DNA of 64,000 nt from contig NC_080690.1 in the NCBI RefSeq assembly GCF_030445035.2, positions 30,530,796 through 30,594,795 of the forward strand, written 5' to 3'. The notes under the pieces are model-generated. The model was not told where the DNA came from. It made no database searches and saw only the letters and a program-made list of their open reading frames with translations. A program made the translations under genes and the position numbers. Shown in pieces: positions 57,479 to 64,000 of this stretch (the stretch's first letter is position 1; each line of letters starts with the position of its first letter). Source of the stretch: Dasypus novemcinctus. Its lineage: Eukaryota > Chordata > Mammalia > Cingulata > Dasypodidae.

Positions 57479-60400
57479 AAAGGAGTCCTCTCAGGGCCTC
57501 CAGAGGAATCACTGTCTTTTCTAAGACTGCGTATTTTACATCTTAAGACACTGCCCTAAAATGAAAGTGTCTGTGTCTGCTGTTGTGCACTTGAGAATGA
57601 GCATTTGTGCTTAACAAAGTACCACGTGTGATAAGATGCTCAGAATGCTAAGGCCTGACCAAAAAAGCATCTGCCATGAGACATTTGTAAAAATTTGCAA
57701 CCATGGTGACAGCGTGAGGGGGTGGTACATGTTGCTGTGCCAGGCTAGGTCAAATCGCCCTAAGAAACAGGTAAACAATTCTTCCCTGCAGAAGAGACTA
57801 TTGAGCTAACATCTGAAAGATGAAAAAATGAGTTAAAGAGGCATAAAAAATGGGTATATTCTCTGGAGCAGAAGGAATGGGATGAGCAAAGATGACACTG
57901 CCCTTAGATCTGAATGAGAGGGACTTTACCTTGGGCCCCAGGAGAGTGACCAAGTTATTCCTGTTAGATTGAGACTTTCTCGATTTTAGTACTTGTTTCC
58001 AGGATCCTGGGAACTCCTCAGTCTTGAGCTGACCAGGACTTCAGGTCCCTTTTCTGAGTTTTAGAGGACCTTTACTCTTGGTCTCCTCACATCACCTTTT
58101 TCAAAGGAATAAGAGTCTCCTGGGCAAAGGGGACAGGCCTCCTGAAGGTCCTCCTGAATCATGCTCCAGGTACCTGGACAACCATAATTCCTTGCCCCAA
58201 AGGCCCCAAACTTGCTTCCAAATGCATTGCACACCTCTTATCCAAATCTTTCAAGAATGGACTGAATCATCAGTGTTTGCGTGTCCCTAAGCCTGACGGA
58301 TGACCAAAGGGCAGCTGCTTGAGGGAATTAAGGGCAGTGCTTTGACATGGGCAGTGCTTTGACATGGCTGGGAATTCACACACAGGCATATGAAGTCCTT
58401 GCAGAACAGGCTGAAGCCAGAATTAGGATGGGAAAGGGGACAGATCATGGCCTGGAGTCCAGGGGATAACGTTTCTCACACCTCCAATCACCAATCCAAA
58501 TTTCCAAGGAGTCTGAAATTTCTAAATTCCAACTTGGCATTTCATGTCATTGGGAAGGTGTATCTGTTATACGATACACATGTATATATATTTAATTGTC
58601 TGGAAAAATGTTTTATACCCTTTCTATGTTTAGACATATGGCACATGGCTCTCCATATTACTCGTGCCCTGGGCTCCACCTATGGTAGTTCTTTGTGCAA
58701 GGAACTGAGAGATGGAGAAACAGTTTGAGATGAAGAAAGGAACAAAAAGAATCATAAAAACACTAATAATGCACAACAAATTATCAAATTCTTTATTAAT
58801 AGTCTGCTGTGCCTCACAGCTCCACCTCTCATGATTGAAGGGCTGGTTATCACACATACACGTCTCTGGGAATTGCTTTCTGTTTTTTGGCAGTAGGGTA
58901 GAGTATGTTAGGGTGATAACTTATGGAGGCCCCCAATGGTAGGTAGCATTTGAGATTTGGTTTTTCATGAAATAGTAGAGGCAAATTAACACTTTCAGCA
59001 ACTTCTGTGCACTTATGATGCCTTTTTCTTCTACTGGGCCTTAGCCTGAGCTAGTCTGTCTGTTTGGAAAAACCTTTATTCTCATCCTGATAAGTCCAAC
59101 TCTTCCAAAAAAAATGCAATGCTAAGCTAATTTTTGTAGGCTCTCTCTCTTCCTTGGCAGCTCCTTCCACCAGAATCCTGTTAGGCTCTGTGTCCTTAGT
59201 GTCCTTGCTTTGTTTTTCCTTTAAACTGTTCTTATACACAAGCAATGCTAAAGCCTATATTTTGCCTACTTCACTCTCAAATTGATTTACTTTTCTGAAA
59301 CTCATTCTCTTCACCCATGGGAATGCACAAACCAATCCTGAAAGCTGACTCCAATAATTTAATAATTACCTTCTATAAATGCCTGATCATAGTAGACACT
59401 CATGAACTTTTAACTCTCTGCCTTCTTCCTATAATTCAAACCTCTTAATAATGGAAATGTGCAAAGATGGGCTGGGAAGTAGAGTTCATCCTTGACAATA
59501 TAATCCCTTCCCCAGTTACTAGGCGGAATAGCTATTACCTGACTCAGTTTTGCCAAATACCTGAATCACGTTCTTGTTTCTCTTCAGATAAAAGAGCAGC
59601 CTGAGGGATACCACCTGGTTAACAATAGTCTTTTGCTAGGAGGAAGTTAATAAAGTCATAGCTTAATGCTCTTTCTGATAAGGAAGTCTGAGTTCTTACT
59701 GCAGCAGGGACCTGGCAATAAAAAAGAGACTTTAAAAATGAAGAATACAGGCTCATCCAAATAGGCCCTCTTTATCCAGGAAAGAGGCCTTGGCAGGCTA
59801 TTCCAACCACCAAGCTTCCTCCAGGCTTTTGAAAAATCCTCATCAGTTCAAGATGTGCACTTTGAGTATTCATTAGAGTTTAGCACTTTGTCTTAAGCTT
59901 GGTGATCTCAAAGAGGGGGTGTATTCTGCAGTTTGAAATGGTTGTAAGCTCACTAATAAACAATAGCTGTAGACACCAGGGAAATTATATCCTATCCAGA
60001 AAAAAAGTCCTCTGTCATCTGCTCTGAGATTGGAAATGAGGTGGGAAGCACTTTCCCAAATACTGTATATTATTGAGCAGATGTATAAGATTCAAAGGGA
60101 AAATGGTTGCCAGGGAGACAAGACACTCATGCCAACTCTGTTGCAAACTAATCATAAAATGTCTCCAGGGGGCATTGTATAGCCACAAGCACAGACAGGA
60201 ATACAGCAGAGCCAGAGATCCAGATGTTGCCCTTGGAACTGGGCACCCATTTCAGAGGCTGGCATCTGCCTTATGCCAAACAGAATGTGTGTGGCCACAT
60301 CTGTTCACTACAGAAAGTTAACACACACTGAAAGGAGAAAAAAGGTTACCATAAAATAACGATTTGGCACCACACACGGGGAAGATATTAAATATTAGAT

Positions 60401-61254
60401 AACTCTTCTGTTAACCCTAGGTACGTTTCTGTATTGCTCCTTCCTAACTCACAACTCACCCATATTCTATCTCTCAGCAATTTCCATTCTGTTCATCTGA
60501 GAACAATCTTGTTTGCAAATAATACCTGAATTATTTACAGGCTACCTAAGTGCATTTGACAGCAAAGGAGAAAGCAAGTTGGAATAGACTAGTTCTTCCA
60601 ATTAATCCAATAAAATACAGCATTTACTTTGCAGCTCTTGAAGAAAACATGATATACATTTGTATCAGAGACTCTGCTATTAAATTACTATCTTCCATAA
60701 AAAGAGTGGATGACAAGGTATTTTCAAAGTGTTTATGTTCACTTCATCTACTCTCACTTGGAATGATGAGATTTTTGAACAATAAGTTATGGTATTTTAA
60801 GATCTGAAGATCTTTTTTATGACCAAAGAAAGGTTCAGTGAGGCATAATTTAAATTTGTGCTGTATCTGATTCTATATATATGTCTAGAATTTTCACAGT
60901 TTACAGGACTTTTTCACTTATTTTTATGCTATTCCTAACTTCTCTCTAGCAGGTAGTCAGAACAGACACAATTAATTCTCTAAAACAAAACAAAACAAAC
61001 AAAAACAACAGCAACACAAAACAACTAAATAAACTGAGGTCCAAGAAATTTAAAGATTTCTTCAAAGGAGCAATGACAGACTTATGATGATTCTACTACA
61101 TGTGTGCTGCTAACGGTAAATTCTTTGTGTTTTACATTAAAAACAACGCTATGCATAGATATTGAAGAACAGTGATAAAAATTTCTTTCTTACCTATTTG
61201 GGAATGGCAACATTTTAATTGGCTCTATAGTATTAGAACCTTCCAAATGGATTT
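57479..61254. other. Unassigned, repeat-poor region
   Basis: About 3.8 kb without a recognised repeat or gene. A 17-bp perfect tandem duplication (GCAGTGCTTTGACATGG) lies at 58334-58367, and a (CAAAA)n-like patch at 60982-61025. Open frames of up to 112 codons (58390-58728) have no recognised domain. Confidence 0.4.
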
Positions 61255-61790
61255 AATTTTCTATTGCTGTGAAACAAATTACCATAAATTTAGCAGCTTA
61301 AAACAAAACCCATTTAATATCTCACCGTTTCTGTGGGTCAGGATTTTGGGCCCAAAGTGATGCAACTCACAAAGCAGAAATCAAGGTGTTGACAGTGCTG
61401 CATTCTTTTCTGCAGGCTCTGAGGGTGAACCCCCCTCCATGCTCATTCAGAGTGTAGGCAGAATCCAGTTCCTTACAGGTGTAGGTCAAGTCAGAGGTTG
61501 GCATTTCCTTGCTGGCTGACAGCTGGAGTTCACCCTCACCTCCCCAAGGAAGCCACCTTCCTTCTCACATGCCCCATCCATGTTTCAAAGCAGCCACAGA
61601 GTGCTGAAGCATAAAATTTCTCTGACTTCCTTTCTGCCTTCCTCTTCTGCTTTTTTAAAGGTCTCCTATGATTAGATCAGGTCCACCTGGATAACCTCCA
61701 TAGCTTCAGGTCACCTGACTTGGGACTTCAATTACAACTGCAAACTACCTTCACAGTAGTCCCTAGATTGCCATTTGATTGACAACTCAG
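61255..61790 (-). mobile_element. MaLR-type LTR, antisense
   Basis: TTTTCTATTGCTGTGAAACA, AATTACCATAAATTTAGCAG, CTTAAAACAAAACCC, CACCGTTTCTGTGGGTCAGG, GAAATCAAGGTGTTGACAGT and ATTCAGAGTGTAGGCAGAAT-like text follow, in order, a common antisense MaLR LTR pattern (cctattgctgtgtaacaaattacc, cagcttaaaacaac, gtttctgtgggtcaggaat, caatcaaggtgtc). No TSD was identified. Confidence 0.7.
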
Positions 61791-61837
61791 GGTCCATGAA
61801 TCTCACTGGGAGAGAGGCATCTTTAGAATTATGCCCA

Positions 61838-61999
61838 ACACACTACTCAAATGTGGCCCTTAGACCAGCAGCATCAGCATCACCTGGGACCTGGTTAGAA
61901 ATGCAGAATCTCAGGCCTTATCCCAGACCTATAGAAGCAACAATTTTACAAGATCACCAGGAGATTCACACACATATTAATGTTATGAAACACTTCCTT
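61838..61999 (+). mobile_element. MER5-type non-autonomous hAT-Charlie element
   Basis: CCCTTAGACCAGCAGCATCA, GCATCACCTGGGACCTGGTT, AGAAATGCAGAATCTCAGGC, CTTATCCCAGACCTA and GATCACCAGGAGATTCACAC follow the MER5A/B consensus order almost without gaps. About 160 bp is the usual size. No coding capacity. Confidence 0.88.
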
Positions 62000-62015
62000 G
62001 GACTGTAGTTATCTT

Positions 62016-62080
62016 TCTTTTCTTCACTTTTCTTCTTTTCTTCCTTCCTTTATTTATATCTTTCTTTTTTTTTTTTTCTG
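62016..62080 (+). repeat. Pyrimidine-rich low-complexity tract with T run
   Basis: TTTCTTTTC/TTCCTTCC words end in a T run at about 62066-62078. Confidence 0.75.
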
Positions 62081-64000
62081 TAGCAGACACTGGGCTGACA
62101 GAAACAAAAAGCATACCATTCGGTCCTTTTTTTCCACCTTGTGAGTGTTTTCCTCTCCCTTTCTGACATGGAGAAAAGGGGTCAAATAAGGCCAAAGGCA
62201 AATTTCTAGATCATGGCCTGAAAGCATAAACAGAGCTGCGTCTTGCTGATCTGTGAAGGGAGAGGGATTTTTCAGAGCCTTTGCAATAGAGCTTTTGACG
62301 GTTTATTACTTCTTAGCTGTTGGCGTTCTTAGTGGCACTTTGCTGCTGAGAGTGGACAATCTTGAGAATATTATGAAATCTTTTAGTGTTTGTTTATGGT
62401 GCATGGCTGAAAAGTTTGAAACTTTAAATGAAAATAGATCCCTCTGCAGAGGAGGGATAATAGTTAAGAGGGCAAAAATCAATTTTGTTTTAGATAGAGG
62501 GAATTATGCACCATCCAACTGTTACTATATTCTGCATTATTTAGAATGTATCTCGCAGGGGCCAGCTTCCAGCTTTCCACGAGGGCATATTGATTTCATG
62601 TCCACTTAGCTAGAGACAGAGATGGGACCATAAGGAAATGCAAGTGCTGTTGGTCAAGGGCTTTAAACATATTCTCAAATGCCCAGAGCTAACGAACCTT
62701 TTTAAGAGGATGTACAAACAACTGGCTGCACCTCCACTTGGTGTCAGCATACCCAAAATGTGGTAACTCCTCAATCCTGGGTCTAATGTGATATAATGTA
62801 AAGTGGATGTAATGAAAAACTACAGCTTAAGCTCTGAGAAATGGTATTTGCTCACAATGAATAGAAACAACATATCTGCTGCAGCCACTGATAACAACTG
62901 GAGACATAGGTAGCTAGATCATGGCAAATGTTTTGAAATGTTAGTATGTTAAATATCAAACTAATGTTCCAAAATATGTATATATGATTTCTATATTCTT
63001 ATATCAGATTTCTATATTCTATATCAGATAAACTGCTTATAATTTAATATGAAATTAACTAAATTGATTCATTCATTCCCTTTAAAAAAATACACTTTAG
63101 TCTTTTTAAGTTAAAAATAAATCACATGCATCTCTGACAGACCTAGAGCAGTTAATGGCTGCTGCTAAGGTTTCCACTACAGATGCAAGAAAAAGAAGGT
63201 TCTAGTGCTTTCTGTCTGTTTAGCAGTGACAGATAAGATTGAATGTGGGAATACTGGAAACATGGGGAAGGGGAAATAATATTTGCAACTCAGAAATAAA
63301 CTTTTAAACAGCCACAAAAGGAATATTTTTGAAGTTTTTGAAGTTTTGATTTACATGAGAAGTGTTGAAAGTCTATTTCGCCCATACTCTTGCCTTCTGG
63401 TTGATTCATTCTGGATAAAGCTTTAACACATTTGAAGGGTTAAAAAAAAAAAAAAGAGCACTTGATTAAAAGCAAGCTAGTGGTTCTTCCCTTTGGTCCT
63501 GGAAAAATCATCAAATTTTCAAATTTAAATTTATCTACACATTAGGAAATACAACTATGTTAATATATAAAAAATTGAGCTAATAATAAGAATGACTTTT
63601 CTATCATTTTCATTTTATACATTGCCACATATGAGAATGGTTTTTGCATATTGTATTTTTTTGTATGAACTTTTGTTACTTTGTAAAATATGGAGCTCAT
63701 TATACCTTCAGCTATTTGAGACCATACATGGTACTTCTTTTATAACTGGATTCTTCGAACTTTCATGAAGGTGTTACAGGCCTTACATTCACTAACCACC
63801 TTGAATAAATTTGTATCTTATGAGAAAAAAAAACAATAAACAAAACGAAAAGTTCTGGGACTTTGATAGTTAATGACAAGATGAACAGCTGTTGAGAAAA
63901 AAACGGAAGGAACTATGTCAGGAAGTGTTTGAATTTAGGTTGTGACAGGGTAGGAGAGAAGCTGAATGTAGAAAGAAGTCATAAGATGCTTCTAACAGTT
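62081..64000. other. Unassigned DNA
   Basis: No repeat or RNA gene recognised. A 118-codon open frame at 62253-62609 has no domain I know. A short tandem repeat of TATCAGATTTCTATATTCT-like text lies at about 62995-63030, and an A run at 63441-63456. Confidence 0.4.

Noticed and set aside
58334..58367. 17-bp tandem duplication as a regulatory array
   Set aside because: Only two copies with no known motif. It looks like a simple slippage event.

Overview
This window looks like intergenic or intronic DNA from a xenarthran mammal, most likely an armadillo. The sequence is A+T-rich and has no continuous protein-coding gene. It is full of LINE-1 (L1) remnants and contains three copies that match my recollection of the tRNA-Ala-derived DAS SINEs of Dasypus. 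Older mammal-wide repeats (L2, MIR, L3/CR1, MaLR-type LTRs, a MER5-type DNA transposon) form the background. No host exon, rRNA, functional tRNA gene or CRISPR array could be supported. Family names come from reading and memory, not from a repeat-library search.

Layout. 1-5.4 kb: single-copy-looking DNA, a poly(A)-tailed retrocopy at 675-1125 inside a perfect 17-bp target-site duplication (TSD), a purine tract, and an L1 made only of 3'UTR (3533-5395, 16-bp TSD) whose end is tandemly duplicated. 5.9-8.5 kb: an LTR and an old sense L1 carrying a dimeric DAS SINE. 11.1-14.7 kb: an antisense L2 cut up by a CCTT microsatellite, an L1 fragment, a MIR and a solo LTR with a perfect 5-bp TSD. 14.7-25.2 kb: mostly unassigned, with small old repeats and a GATA array.

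25.2-44.2 kb is a stack of L1s. A twin-primed (5'-inverted) L1 at 25.24-29.86 kb holds a DAS-III SINE. Beside it, an old sense L1 runs from about 29.9 to 44.2 kb, split by a second DAS-III SINE (31175-31590), by about 7.8 kb of antisense L1-derived DNA (32238-40058) and by a second copy of the LTR family (43535-44146). The antisense L1 keeps its 5'UTR and ORF1 but lacks the endonuclease and most of the reverse-transcriptase part of ORF2, like a half-L1 (HAL1).

44.2-64 kb: an antisense L1-like stretch, then a large low-repeat block (45.8-51.5 kb), MaLR-type LTRs, L1 3' ends including one that looks like a 3' transduction (56911-57466), and a MER5-type element. No new cellular system is evident. 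The most unusual signals concern retrotransposition: repeated L1 3' termini in several elements, the HAL1-like L1, and the 3'-transduction candidate.
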